A stretch of 39,794 nt of DNA from contig DAOUAJ010000103.1 of the NCBI GenBank assembly GCA_034433615.1, positions 1-39,794 on the forward strand, in the 5' to 3' direction. A model generated the notes under the pieces. The model was not told the origin of the DNA and made no database searches. It saw only the letters and a list, made by a program, of their open reading frames with translations. How positions within the stretch are numbered: the stretch's first letter is position 1; each line of letters begins with the position of its first letter. Below, piece by piece: positions 23,853 through 32,390 of this stretch. Source of the stretch: DAOUAJ01 sp034433615. Its GTDB lineage: Bacteria; Chloroflexota; Anaerolineae; DUEN01. Made by a program: the position numbers and the translations under genes.

Positions 23853-26063
23853 ATGAAGTCCCTTCAAGTCGCACTGAATCTGCTTCTGGTGCTCGTCATC
23901 GCTGTGCCCCTTGTCGCGTGCGCGGGGCCGGCTGCCACGCCGACTCCAGTTCCCGCTGCACCTAAGGAGGCACCGACCCCTACGCCTGCTCCGGTGAAGG
24001 TGGAGACTCCGACTCCACCCCCTGCTCCAGCTCCAGGTGAACTGCAAGGCCCTATCCCCTACCCCGAGCCACCTCAGCTCGAGGTGGGCGCTGAGCCGGT
24101 CAAGCGCCAGCCGATCAGCGAGATCGTGACCTATAAGGCGCTGCCCGAGTACAAGGAACCGGCCTGGGTCACCGAGCTGGTCAAGCAGGGCAAGCTACCC
24201 CCTGTCAAGGAACGCCTGCCCAAGGAGCCACAAGTCATCCTCACCTCGGGCATGGCGGATGGCATCGGCGTCTACGGTGACGTAGGCCGCTTCTTCTCGG
24301 CCTGCCCCACCGCCGGCTGGAACTTCATGGCCGGCACCACGGCCGGCTGGTTCGGCATCGAGCACTACTCGTATGCCTACCAGGCTCTGGTCCTTACGGG
24401 ACCGCTGTGGCGCGCGGATCAGGACGTTGACCCCTTCCCCAACCTAGCCAAGAGCTGGGAATGGTCCGAGGACGGCTATCAGTTGACCATGCATCTGATC
24501 GAGGGCGCCAAGTGGTCAGATGGCGAGCCGTTCACCGCAGATGACGTGATCTTCACCTGGGAAGATTACATCAGCGACCCGAATGTCAACTCATGGCGCA
24601 AGGCCGATGCCTTCGCTTTCGGCGGCGTCCCGGCCAAGCTCGAGAAGATTGACGACTACACCATCCGCTGGACCTTCGGCGTGCCCAGGCCGCCCCAGGC
24701 GCTCTACCTGATGGACTACCCGGACTTCCTCGTCTTCCCGGAGCATATCTTCAAGCCGCTGCATCCGAAGTACAACCCCAACACCGACTACAAGACCTTT
24801 GCCAATACCCCAGGTCCACAGGACCTACCACAGGTCACCATGGGCCCGTTTGCCGCGGTCGAATACAAGACCGACGAGCTCTTGATCATGCGCCGCAACC
24901 CTTATTTCTGGAAAGTGGACGAGGCGGGCCAGCAACTGCCCTACTTCGACGAAATCCAGTACCAGAAGGGGCCCAGCGGCACCGGCCGCACCCTGTGCGT
25001 GATGGCCGGCGGCTGCGACCAGGACAACCTGGAGAACCCTAGCGTCTTCGTGGAGGCGCTGAAGAAGGCTGCGGAGCCCGATGCGCCCAACAAGATCACC
25101 TGGGGGCCCGAGACCCTGGGCTACTGGTTGCAGCTCAACCTCTCGGCTGACCTGGGCGTGAAGGACGAGCGGGACAAGGCGGTGCGCGAGCTGTTCCGCG
25201 ACTTCCGCTTCCGCCGCGCGCTGACCCAGGCCATAGACCGCGAGGGGATCACCCAGGCGATCATGCGCGGCCCCTTCTTGCGGCCGTGGCCCGGCGGCCT
25301 CTACCCCGGTTCACCTGAGTTCGACAGGGAGTCGGTGGTCTACTATCCATATCATCCCGAGACGTCCAAAGCATTGCTGGCCGAGCTGGGCCTTAAGGAC
25401 ACCGACGGCAACGGCATCCTGAACTGGACCAGCGGCCCCATGGCCGGCCAGGATCTGATTCTCTCCATGAGCGCCAGCCAAGACGCCATCGAGACGGTCA
25501 ACATCGCCGAGGCGCTGGTCAACCAGTTCGCTCAGGTGGGCATCAAGGTCAACATGCGGCCGAAGACTTCCGACGCGCTGAGCGACGAGAACCAGAGCGG
25601 CCAGTGGGACATGAATGTCAGCCGCGGCGGCCAGCAGTATGCACTACCGCATACCCGCGCTACCGAGATTGCGCCGCTGACTAAGAACGCGCCAGGGTGG
25701 CACCGCGAGGGCGAGAAGCCGCGGCAGCTCCTGCCCTTCGAGGAGGAGCTGGTGAAGATCGTGACGCAGTATAGCCTGTCGTCGGACCCGGCCGAGCGCA
25801 AGCGACTGATGTTCCAGTACAACAAGATCTTCACCGAGAACATCTACAACATCGGCATCTTCATCGGCCGCTACGGCGAGAACCTGTCCAAGCGGTTCAA
25901 GAATGTTAACCCCGGCCTGCCAGCCTTCCTCTACGACTGGACGGAGGGCAACATCTTGCTGGAGCAGGTATGGACGCCGGTGGACCAGCAGAAGCCACAG
26001 GTGCGGCCGAACACGATTCCGGTGTATGAAGGCTCAGCGCTGTACAAGCTCATCGGTAAGTGA
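23853..26063 (+). CDS. oppA: ABC transporter substrate-binding lipoprotein, family 5 (OppA/DppA type)
   Basis: The 736-residue protein is made as a lipoprotein. It has the signal peptide MKSLQVALNLLLVLV and lipobox LVAC with Cys23. A Thr/Pro/Ala-rich linker (about 27-75) follows, then the family 5 binding fold with YSYAYQALVLTGPLWRADQD, AKSWEWSEDGYQLTMHL, WSDGEPFTADDVIFTWED and the C-lobe RFRRALTQAIDRE. It captures a peptide or related solute outside the cell and hands it to OppBC. It is about 150 residues longer than typical OppA, mostly in the linker and in N-lobe insertions. GAAGGAGG precedes ATG 23853. The ligand cannot be read. Its lipid anchor would be added by the Lgt encoded at 37817. 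Confidence 0.9.
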   Translation: MKSLQVALNLLLVLVIAVPLVACAGPAATPTPVPAAPKEAPTPTPAPVKVETPTPPPAPAPGELQGPIPYPEPPQLEVGAEPVKRQPISEIVTYKALPEYKEPAWVTELVKQGKLPPVKERLPKEPQVILTSGMADGIGVYGDVGRFFSACPTAGWNFMAGTTAGWFGIEHYSYAYQALVLTGPLWRADQDVDPFPNLAKSWEWSEDGYQLTMHLIEGAKWSDGEPFTADDVIFTWEDYISDPNVNSWRKADAFAFGGVPAKLEKIDDYTIRWTFGVPRPPQALYLMDYPDFLVFPEHIFKPLHPKYNPNTDYKTFANTPGPQDLPQVTMGPFAAVEYKTDELLIMRRNPYFWKVDEAGQQLPYFDEIQYQKGPSGTGRTLCVMAGGCDQDNLENPSVFVEALKKAAEPDAPNKITWGPETLGYWLQLNLSADLGVKDERDKAVRELFRDFRFRRALTQAIDREGITQAIMRGPFLRPWPGGLYPGSPEFDRESVVYYPYHPETSKALLAELGLKDTDGNGILNWTSGPMAGQDLILSMSASQDAIETVNIAEALVNQFAQVGIKVNMRPKTSDALSDENQSGQWDMNVSRGGQQYALPHTRATEIAPLTKNAPGWHREGEKPRQLLPFEEELVKIVTQYSLSSDPAERKRLMFQYNKIFTENIYNIGIFIGRYGENLSKRFKNVNPGLPAFLYDWTEGNILLEQVWTPVDQQKPQVRPNTIPVYEGSALYKLIGK

Positions 26064-26421
26064 TCCGCACACGGCCGTGCGGCCTTGCCTGCACCCCAAA
26101 TGAGGTGCAAGGTGCACGGCCGTGTGCCTTCTTGGGTGTAACTGGTCAGTCCCTTATCCCCCTGCCCCCTTCCCCCTGCACAGGAGGGTGCTTAGAAAGT
26201 GGAGGGCGGGCAATCGCCCCCGATTTTTTAAGCAATCTCCACGGCGGGGGGAAGGGGGTGCAAAAAGGATGGGGTTTGGCAGACGGCGAAGCCGTCCGCC
26301 AAACCCCCGCTCATTTGCTTCCTCCTCCCGCTAGCGGCCCTCTTGCCCCCCGATAGGGAGTACAGGCCGCTAGCAGGAGGGGGCCAGGGGGATGGGCTGA
26401 ACAATTACTACAGGGTTAGCT
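26064..26421. repeat. Array of four large hairpins between oppA and oppB
   Basis: No gene is seen in these 358 bases. Stem 1: GCACACGGCCGTGC (26067-26080) with GCACGGCCGTGTGC (26114-26127), perfect over 14 pairs. Stem 2: GGGCG / CGCCC with TTTTTT at 26224-26229, a classic terminator. Stem 3: 26271-26287 with 26291-26307, 17-base arms with one mismatch. Stem 4: 26321-26339 with 26365-26380, 16 pairs and a 3-base bulge. C-rich words at 26156-26180 can also pair with G-rich words at 26236-26250 and 26376-26392. oppB needs partial read-through or a promoter inside. Confidence 0.6.
26204..26229 (+). terminator. Intrinsic terminator within the oppA-oppB gap
   Basis: GGGCG (26204-26208) and CGCCC (26215-26219) form a stem around GGCAAT. 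Four bases later comes TTTTTT (26224-26229). It would lower transcription past oppA, giving more binding protein than permease. Confidence 0.5.
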
Positions 26422-27420
26422 ATGATCAACTATATCTTGCGCAGGCTGTTCATCTCGGTCTTTCTCTTGATCGGGGTCGGGCTGGTCTCCTGGATCGTCA
26501 TCCAATTGCCGCCGGGAGACTTCGCCACCACCTACGAGACGTTCCTGATGAATCAGGGCGGAATGACCCAGAAGGAGGCCGAAGCGGCCGCGGACAGGTT
26601 GCGCGCTCAACTCGGTCTCGATCGGCCCCAATGGCTCCAGTACCTCAACTGGATGAAGGGGATCGTCACCAAGGGGAAATTCGGCTATTCCTTTGCCTAC
26701 CGTCGGGACGTGGGGGAGCTGATCGGTGAGCGTCTGGGCTATACGTTGGTGTTAGCGCTGGCCGCGCATTCGATTTCAACGTTTGTAGGGATCTTTGTGG
26801 GCATCTATGTGGCGCAGCGCAAATACAGCCTGTCGGATAACATAGCCTCGGTGATCGCCTTTATCCTGGCCTCGGTGCCACGTTTCTGGATTGCCCTGGT
26901 CATCATCTATACCCTGGTGTTCACATTCAACCAACACCACATCACTTCGTTTTTCGACCCGCAGTATGCCCTGGCACCCTGGTCCTGGGGGAAGGTGTGG
27001 GATTTTATCAAGCATGTGTGGCCGGTGGTGTTCATCGCCGGGCTGGGTGGCGTGGCGCGCAATATGCGCGTCATGCGCGGCAACCTGTTGGATGTCTTAG
27101 GGCTACAATACGTCACAACCGCGCGCTCCAAGGGCCTGGACGAGCGTAGAGTCATCGGCCGGCACGCGGTGCCCAACGCGCTCCATCCCATCCTCGCTTA
27201 CCAGGGCACGGTCCTCCCCTACATGCTCCAGGGCGAGCTCGAAGCGGCGATTGTGCTGGGGATTCCCACTTTGGGCCCCCTTTTCTATGAGTCGCTAGTT
27301 AACCAGGACATCTACATCTCCGGCGGGCTACTGTTCATTTATGCCGTGCTGATCATCCTGGGCAACCTGATTTCCGACATATCGCTAGCGTTGCTTGATC
27401 CGCGCATTCGCTACAGTTAG
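26422..27420 (+). CDS. oppB: Oligopeptide ABC transporter permease (OppB/DppB type)
   Basis: The 332-residue inner-membrane permease has the usual N-terminal helix (YILRRLFISVFLLIGVGLVSW) and PPGDF. A periplasmic-type loop follows, then five more helices with the EAA loop (ARSKGLDERRVIGRHAVPNALHPIL) and the C-terminal LISDISLALLDPRIRYS. It forms the channel with OppC. ATG 26422 with AGGG upstream fits the conserved start. It follows the hairpin array and is 13 bases before oppC. Confidence 0.92.
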   Translation: MINYILRRLFISVFLLIGVGLVSWIVIQLPPGDFATTYETFLMNQGGMTQKEAEAAADRLRAQLGLDRPQWLQYLNWMKGIVTKGKFGYSFAYRRDVGELIGERLGYTLVLALAAHSISTFVGIFVGIYVAQRKYSLSDNIASVIAFILASVPRFWIALVIIYTLVFTFNQHHITSFFDPQYALAPWSWGKVWDFIKHVWPVVFIAGLGGVARNMRVMRGNLLDVLGLQYVTTARSKGLDERRVIGRHAVPNALHPILAYQGTVLPYMLQGELEAAIVLGIPTLGPLFYESLVNQDIYISGGLLFIYAVLIILGNLISDISLALLDPRIRYS

Positions 27421-27433
27421 GAGGTGTAAGCCG

Positions 27434-28600
27434 ATGGCAGCTACCGACCTCCTGATCCAGAAGGAACCCCGGAGCGCACAACGCGCCGTGGCCGACGAGA
27501 CGTTGCTGCGCGAGGCTGAAGAACATGAAAGCTACGGCCAGCTTGTCTGGCGCCGCTTCAGGCGGAGTAAGGCCGCCATAGCGGGCGCCCTGCTCGTGCT
27601 GGGGCTGACGATGATGGCGGTGTTTGCGGATTTCTTCTCCCCTTATCCGCTGAACGAGATCAACTTGCGGGACACGTTCATCGCGCCGACGATCGTTCGC
27701 ATGGTGGATGCGCAAGGCCGCTTCCACTGGCGGCCCTTTGTCTATGCGCAGGAGTTGACGATTGACCCTAAGACGTTCGAGCCCAAATGGACGGAGAACA
27801 CCGAGAAGATGTACCCCATCAAGTTTTTCGTCCAGGGGTCGGAGTATAAGATCCTGGGCCTTATCCCTGCCAGAGTGCACCTGTTCGGCGTGGAGGGGGA
27901 TGGAAGGATCCATTTGATGGGAACGGACAAATTCGGCCGCGATCTGTTCGGCAAGTCGTGCCAGGCCGGACGCATATCGCTGACGATGGCCCTGTTCGGC
28001 ACCCTGATCAGCGTGACCATCGGCTCGGTCCTCGGCGTCGCGTCGGGCTACTACGGCGGGCGGATAGACGACCTGATCCAACGTTTCGTGGAGTTCGTCA
28101 ACTGCTTCCCTCAGCTCCCCCTCTGGATGTCGCTGGCGGCCATCGTCCCCCGCACCTGGGACTCCTTCCGCATCTTTGTGATCATGGCTTTCATCTTCGC
28201 GCTCCTCTCGTGGACCACGCTGGAGCGGGAGGTGCGCGGCAAAGTGATGGCCTTCCGCGCGACCGATTTCATCCTGGCGGCGAAAGAGATGGGGGCATCG
28301 GACGCGCGCATCATCTTTCTGCACCTATACCCCAACTCGCTGAGCCACGTGTTGGTCATCCTGACGCTAACCATCCCTTCGATTATTCTGGCCGAGGCGT
28401 TCCTCAGCTTCCTGGGCATCGGCATCCAGGAGCCGTTGATAAGCTGGGGGTTGCTGATGCGCAACGCTCAGAACATCCAGACTTTGGGCCAGTACCCCTG
28501 GATGATGAGCCCGGTGCTCTTCATCATCGCTGCGGTGCTGGGCTTCAACTTCCTGGGGGATGGGCTGCGTGACGCGGCCGACCCCTACGCGACGATGTGA
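27434..28600 (+). CDS. oppC: Oligopeptide ABC transporter permease (OppC/DppC type) with enlarged loop
   Basis: The second channel subunit has 388 residues, against about 300 for typical OppC. The extra length sits between helix 1 (SPYPLNEINLRD, about residue 70) and the conserved LMGTDKFGRDLFG (about 160). That makes an extracytoplasmic loop of about 80 residues rich in Lys, Phe and Tyr. The rest is regular, with helices, the EAA motif (AKEMGASDARIIFLHLYPNSLS) and the ending GDGLRDAADPYATM. AGGAGGTG precedes ATG 27434. The loop faces OppA and may dock the large binding protein, an inference from the fact that both are oversized. Confidence 0.9.
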   Translation: MAATDLLIQKEPRSAQRAVADETLLREAEEHESYGQLVWRRFRRSKAAIAGALLVLGLTMMAVFADFFSPYPLNEINLRDTFIAPTIVRMVDAQGRFHWRPFVYAQELTIDPKTFEPKWTENTEKMYPIKFFVQGSEYKILGLIPARVHLFGVEGDGRIHLMGTDKFGRDLFGKSCQAGRISLTMALFGTLISVTIGSVLGVASGYYGGRIDDLIQRFVEFVNCFPQLPLWMSLAAIVPRTWDSFRIFVIMAFIFALLSWTTLEREVRGKVMAFRATDFILAAKEMGASDARIIFLHLYPNSLSHVLVILTLTIPSIILAEAFLSFLGIGIQEPLISWGLLMRNAQNIQTLGQYPWMMSPVLFIIAAVLGFNFLGDGLRDAADPYATM

Positions 28601-28883
28601 TAGGCATACCTTTGCATACGTTCAACCAGAAACATTATCGGTTTATGAGCGAGTTGCAGACCATTCAGCCTTACGAAAAGGGCGAGTAGGCTGAAAGAGT
28701 GCATAGTTTGCAAACAATTGTTCATCGCAAATATGGCGGGCTAACACACGCTGGAGCCGACCCCCACCCTTGTGCTTTAACGAAGTCACTCTACCAGCGG
28801 TGGTGCTCAGAAAGTCAGGCACGTTTTGCCAGCGGGGGCGGGTGGGGGCAGCCCAGTTTAGCCGATGGACGGAGGACAGAGTG
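28601..28883. other. Gap between oppC and the multiheme cytochrome gene
   Basis: This 283-base stretch has no gene. TTCAGCCT (28664-28671) and AGGCTGAA (28688-28695) form a perfect 8-pair stem around a 16-base loop, without a T-run. A weak promoter-like TTGCAT with TTATCG 17 bases later lies at 28613-28641, but it is not convincing. GGAGGACAG at 28871-28879 is the ribosome site of the next gene. Confidence 0.35.
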
Positions 28884-30659
28884 ATGAATAGAGGCATTCG
28901 CGGGATCCTGGTTTACCTGGTGTTGCTGGCGATCATGACTGTCCTGTTCGGCGTGGCTTTCGCTCAGGATCAAGCTGGGGCGGCCGGAACCGCGCAGCCA
29001 ACACCCTCGCCGTTGCCAGCCGCGGGGGAGCTCTCCGGCATCGTTCGCGATGCCCAGGGACCTGTATCCGGCGCGATTGTGCGCGTCCAACTCGCCGAGA
29101 ACAAGACGACGAGCGGCACTGATGGCTCGTTTACGCTCTCGGGTATCGCCGCCACCGGCGTGATCACGGTGACAGCCTGGGCGCCCGGTTACTATGTGGG
29201 CTGGATCACATCCACGCTGACCACAACGCCGGTGACCGTCACCCTCAAGCCGCATTACACTACTGACAACGTCGAGTATGACTGGTTCTCCTTCGAGGGT
29301 GTAGAGGGCTCCGCCAGTTGCGCCCTATGCCACACTCAATATCCTGAGTGGGAAGCCGACGCGCACGCCCAGGCCGCGGTGAATCCCCGCTTCCTGACCA
29401 TGTATGCAGGCACCGACGTGCAGGGGCGAAAGAGCCCGCTGACGCAGTTTGGCAGTGCTGGCAAAGCTTTGCCTCCTGACCCGGCTCAGCCCTACTACGG
29501 CCCTGGCTGGCGGCTCGACTTTCCCACCCATGCGGGGAACTGTGCCGCATGCCACACGCCTCTGGCCTCCAAGATCCCCAACACGCAGAATTGTGGCTGG
29601 TCCGGGTGCCACACCAGCGTGACGGTCGAATGGTCTAACGGCCTTGTTCCGCCAGGCCCGATACCATTGGACCTGACGGGCGATGCTGCTGAAGGCATCA
29701 CATGCGAGTTCTGCCATAAGATCGGCGACGTTTATCTCGATCCCAAGACCGGGCTACCGAAGCCGGATATGCCAGGCATCCTGTCCTATCGCCTCTATCG
29801 CCCTCCGGAAGGGCAGCAGCTCTTCTTCGGCACCTTCGATGATGTCACGCGACGGGTGACCTATTCGCCCCTTGAGGAGGAGAGTGCCTTCTGCGCACCC
29901 TGCCACTATGGGGTGTTCGGTGGGGTCGTTGGAGTTGGCCGTGTCACCGGCGGCGTGGTCATCTACAACTCCTACGGCGAGTGGCTGGATAGTCCCTACA
30001 GCGACCCGGAGACCGGCAAGACGTGCCAGGATTGTCACATGCTGCCGGTAGAGTACGGGTACATCGTCTTCCCGGAACGAGGCGGGCTGCCGCGCGATCC
30101 CAACCGCATCCGCAATCACCGTATGCCGGGGGCTGCGGACGAGACGCTGTTGCAGAACGCCGTCACGATGACGACAACGGCCCGGTTACAGGGGGACAAA
30201 TTGCTGGTAGAGGTCAGCATCACTAACGATAAAACCGGCCACCATGTCCCGACTGACGTGCCGCTGCGTCACCTGATCCTGGTGGTGCAGGTCACCGACG
30301 CGGACGGCCATCGGCTGCCGTTGCGCGCCGGCCCGGTGCTGCCTGACTGGACCGGGGATTACGCTGGCTTGCCTGGCAAAACCTATGCCAAGGTGCTCCA
30401 GGATGAGTGGACAGGGGAGATGCCCACCGCGGCCTACTGGCGGCCCGTCCGTGTCGTGGAAGATACGCGCCTGGCTGCTTTCGCTACCGACGTCAGTCGC
30501 TACACGTTCCAGGCCCCGGAGCCCAGGCCAGTGACCATCGAGACCAGGCTGATCTTCCGCCGCGCCTATCAACAGCTTATGCAACAGAAGGGCTGGACAG
30601 ATCCAGACATCCTTATGGAGCAAAATCGCATTACCCTTTTGCCTGATAGACGACGCTGA
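28884..30659 (+). CDS. Secreted multiheme c-type cytochrome with carboxypeptidase-regulatory-like domain
   Basis: The 591-residue exported protein has a signal peptide at 1-27 (AFA/Q). A beta-sandwich carboxypeptidase-regulatory-like domain follows (about 45-122; GELSGIVRDAQGPVSGA, GSFTLSGIAATG). The heme region is about 140-390, then a beta-rich C-terminal domain. Heme sites: CALCH (146-150), CAACH (220-224), CEFCH (274-278), CAPCH (337-341), CQDCH (381-385) and a CX4CH, CGWSGCH (237-243). That makes five canonical hemes and perhaps a sixth. The pattern resembles cytochrome c554-type multihemes, which carry electrons or reduce small molecules outside the membrane. GGAGG precedes ATG 28884. 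It sits between oppC and oppF on the same strand. Confidence 0.85.
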   Translation: MNRGIRGILVYLVLLAIMTVLFGVAFAQDQAGAAGTAQPTPSPLPAAGELSGIVRDAQGPVSGAIVRVQLAENKTTSGTDGSFTLSGIAATGVITVTAWAPGYYVGWITSTLTTTPVTVTLKPHYTTDNVEYDWFSFEGVEGSASCALCHTQYPEWEADAHAQAAVNPRFLTMYAGTDVQGRKSPLTQFGSAGKALPPDPAQPYYGPGWRLDFPTHAGNCAACHTPLASKIPNTQNCGWSGCHTSVTVEWSNGLVPPGPIPLDLTGDAAEGITCEFCHKIGDVYLDPKTGLPKPDMPGILSYRLYRPPEGQQLFFGTFDDVTRRVTYSPLEEESAFCAPCHYGVFGGVVGVGRVTGGVVIYNSYGEWLDSPYSDPETGKTCQDCHMLPVEYGYIVFPERGGLPRDPNRIRNHRMPGAADETLLQNAVTMTTTARLQGDKLLVEVSITNDKTGHHVPTDVPLRHLILVVQVTDADGHRLPLRAGPVLPDWTGDYAGLPGKTYAKVLQDEWTGEMPTAAYWRPVRVVEDTRLAAFATDVSRYTFQAPEPRPVTIETRLIFRRAYQQLMQQKGWTDPDILMEQNRITLLPDRRR

Positions 30660-30774
30660 AAGGCGGTGGGGCAGCGGACGACGGTGTGCCATATTGGTCT
30701 TGCTTGTTATCCATAAGAGAGAGTGCCAATAGCGCGCGGATAGGCTCTGATGGGCGTGAAAAGCACAGGGTGAG

Positions 30775-31791
30775 ATGGAAGCCAACCATGTCATTCTTGA
30801 AGTGAAGAACCTCAAACAATATTTTCCGATCTACCGTGGGTTCCTGCAGCGAGTGGTCGGCCACGTGAAGGCCGTAGATGGCGTCAGCTTCTTTCTTCGC
30901 GAAGGCGAGGTGCTGGGCCTGGTGGGCGAAAGCGGGTGTGGCAAGACCACCGTCGGCCGGACGATCCTCCGCCTGTATGATCCCACGGCCGGAGAGATCT
31001 GGTACCGCACGCGCAACGGCAATCGCATTGAGATCTCACGCATCTCCCAGAAGGAAATGAAGCCCCTGCGGCGGGAGATGCGTATGATCTTCCAGGACCC
31101 GTTCAGCTCGCTGAATCCCCGCCTGACGGTGAAGGACATCATCGGCGAACCGCTGGTCATCCACGGTGTGGCCAAAGGCAAAGAGTTGGAAAACCGGGTA
31201 GCCGAGCTGATGCAGGCTGTGGGCCTCGACCCGGCCTATATGCGTCGCTATCCGCACGAATTCTCCGGTGGCCAGCGTCAGCGCATCGGCCTGGCACGCA
31301 CCCTTTCCCTCAGCCCTCGCCTGATCATTGCCGATGAGCCCGTATCCGCTCTGGATGTCTCCATCCAGGCGCAGGTGCTCAACCTCCTGCAGGAGTTGAA
31401 AGACAGGCTGGGGCTCACCCTTCTCTTCATCGCCCACGATCTGTCCGTGGTGGAGCACGTCAGCGACCGCATCGCGGTCATGTACGTAGGCAAGATCGTC
31501 GAGATGGCGAAGACAGAAGAGGTGCTGGGGCACCCTCTGCACCCCTACACAGAGGCGCTCCTCTCCGCTGTTCCACCTGCCGATCCCGACATCCGCCTGA
31601 ACCGAATCATCCTGGAGGGTGAGGTTCCTAGCCCGGCTAATCCGCCCGCCGGATGTATATTTCACCCCCGGTGTCGGTATGCTCGGGACATCTGTCGTAC
31701 CGAAGAGCCTAAACTGGCTGAGATCGAGCTTGAGCATTACGCCAGTTGTCATCTTGCTCAAGAGCTAAGCCTTCAAGGAGTAGAGGCCTGA
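30775..31791 (+). CDS. oppF: Oligopeptide ABC transporter ATP-binding protein (OppF/DppF type)
   Basis: This is the second ATPase of the transporter, 338 residues. Walker A is GESGCGKT (51-58), with Q-loop MIFQDPFSSLNPRL, signature FSGGQRQR, Walker B LIIADEPVSALD, and the OppF C-terminal extension with GCIFHPRCRYARDIC. It completes the OppABCDF set, although separated from oppC by the cytochrome gene and a 115-base gap. The start ATG has GTGAG upstream, a weak site. Its end is followed three bases later by the start codon of the small membrane gene. Confidence 0.9.
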   Translation: MEANHVILEVKNLKQYFPIYRGFLQRVVGHVKAVDGVSFFLREGEVLGLVGESGCGKTTVGRTILRLYDPTAGEIWYRTRNGNRIEISRISQKEMKPLRREMRMIFQDPFSSLNPRLTVKDIIGEPLVIHGVAKGKELENRVAELMQAVGLDPAYMRRYPHEFSGGQRQRIGLARTLSLSPRLIIADEPVSALDVSIQAQVLNLLQELKDRLGLTLLFIAHDLSVVEHVSDRIAVMYVGKIVEMAKTEEVLGHPLHPYTEALLSAVPPADPDIRLNRIILEGEVPSPANPPAGCIFHPRCRYARDICRTEEPKLAEIELEHYASCHLAQELSLQGVEA

Positions 31792-31793
31792 TC

Positions 31794-32156
31794 GTGAACA
31801 AACCGAAAAAGCATCCTGCATTCCTGGCGTATCTCCTGCTCGTCTTCGGCTGGCTCTACGTGTTCCTTTTCCATAAGAACAACAGACTCGCAGTGTACCA
31901 TGCGAAACAATCCATTTTATTGACCGCGATGGCAATCTGTGCTCCTGTCATCTGGGTTGTCGTCACATGGGTTATGTCCTGGGTTCCCTACGGGTTCCTT
32001 GTTGCCAGCTCTACCTTTTCTTTTGTCATCGCTATTTACATACTCCTGATCGTGGACTGGGTCATTGGCATGGTCTATGCTCTACAGGCCAAGATCAAGC
32101 CTGTCCCCATAGTCGGCAGGCTGACTAAGTGGATACCGATTGGGAATACCCTCTGA
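31794..32156 (+). CDS. Small DUF4870-like membrane protein
   Basis: A 120-residue protein starts at GTG 31794, with AAGGAG about 13 bases upstream at 31776-31781. It shows three or four hydrophobic helices and the motif FLFHKNNRLAVYHAKQSI, with the conserved H-x-KQ found in DUF4870/Tic20-like proteins of bacteria. The function is unknown for the family. It begins just after oppF and may be co-transcribed with it. Confidence 0.65.
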   Translation: MNKPKKHPAFLAYLLLVFGWLYVFLFHKNNRLAVYHAKQSILLTAMAICAPVIWVVVTWVMSWVPYGFLVASSTFSFVIAIYILLIVDWVIGMVYALQAKIKPVPIVGRLTKWIPIGNTL

Positions 32157-32293
32157 CATCCTACTGTGAACCTCTGCCTAACTTGCAGGTCTGTTTTTCT
32201 GGCCCCTATGAAGTTGTCCCTGCGTCGCGAGGAAATCAGCACTCAATCCGCACCCCACCAACTGCTGATCAATTGAACAGTGCCACCGGTTTT

Positions 32294-32322
32294 TTGACCA
32301 GCAGCGGGGCGAGTGTTATACT
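32294..32322 (+). promoter_or_regulatory. Sigma70-type promoter of the sat fusion gene
   Basis: TTGACC (32294-32299), a 17-base spacer and TATACT (32317-32322) predict a start near 32329, about 60 bases before ATG 32391. The fusion gene is therefore a separate transcription unit. Confidence 0.6.
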
Positions 32323-32342
32323 CAATGGGAGTCAGTCACACG

Positions 32343-32367
32343 GGCTGGGGGTCCTGGACCCCCAGCC
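32343..32367. promoter_or_regulatory. Perfect 12+1+12 palindrome in the sat leader
   Basis: The arms GGCTGGGGGTCC (32343-32354) and GGACCCCCAGCC (32356-32367) are exact complements around one base. It lies in the leader between the predicted transcription start and the GAGGAG ribosome site (32375-32380). It could be an operator or an RNA stem that controls translation. No T-run follows, so it is not a terminator. Confidence 0.5.
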
Positions 32368-32390
32368 ATCGCGTTGAGGAGAGCACAAAC

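Noticed and set aside
27353..28324. Minus-strand open frame of 323 codons opposite oppC
   Set aside because: Antisense to a well-supported permease; the composition (His, Arg, Asp, Gly) is that of a shadow frame.
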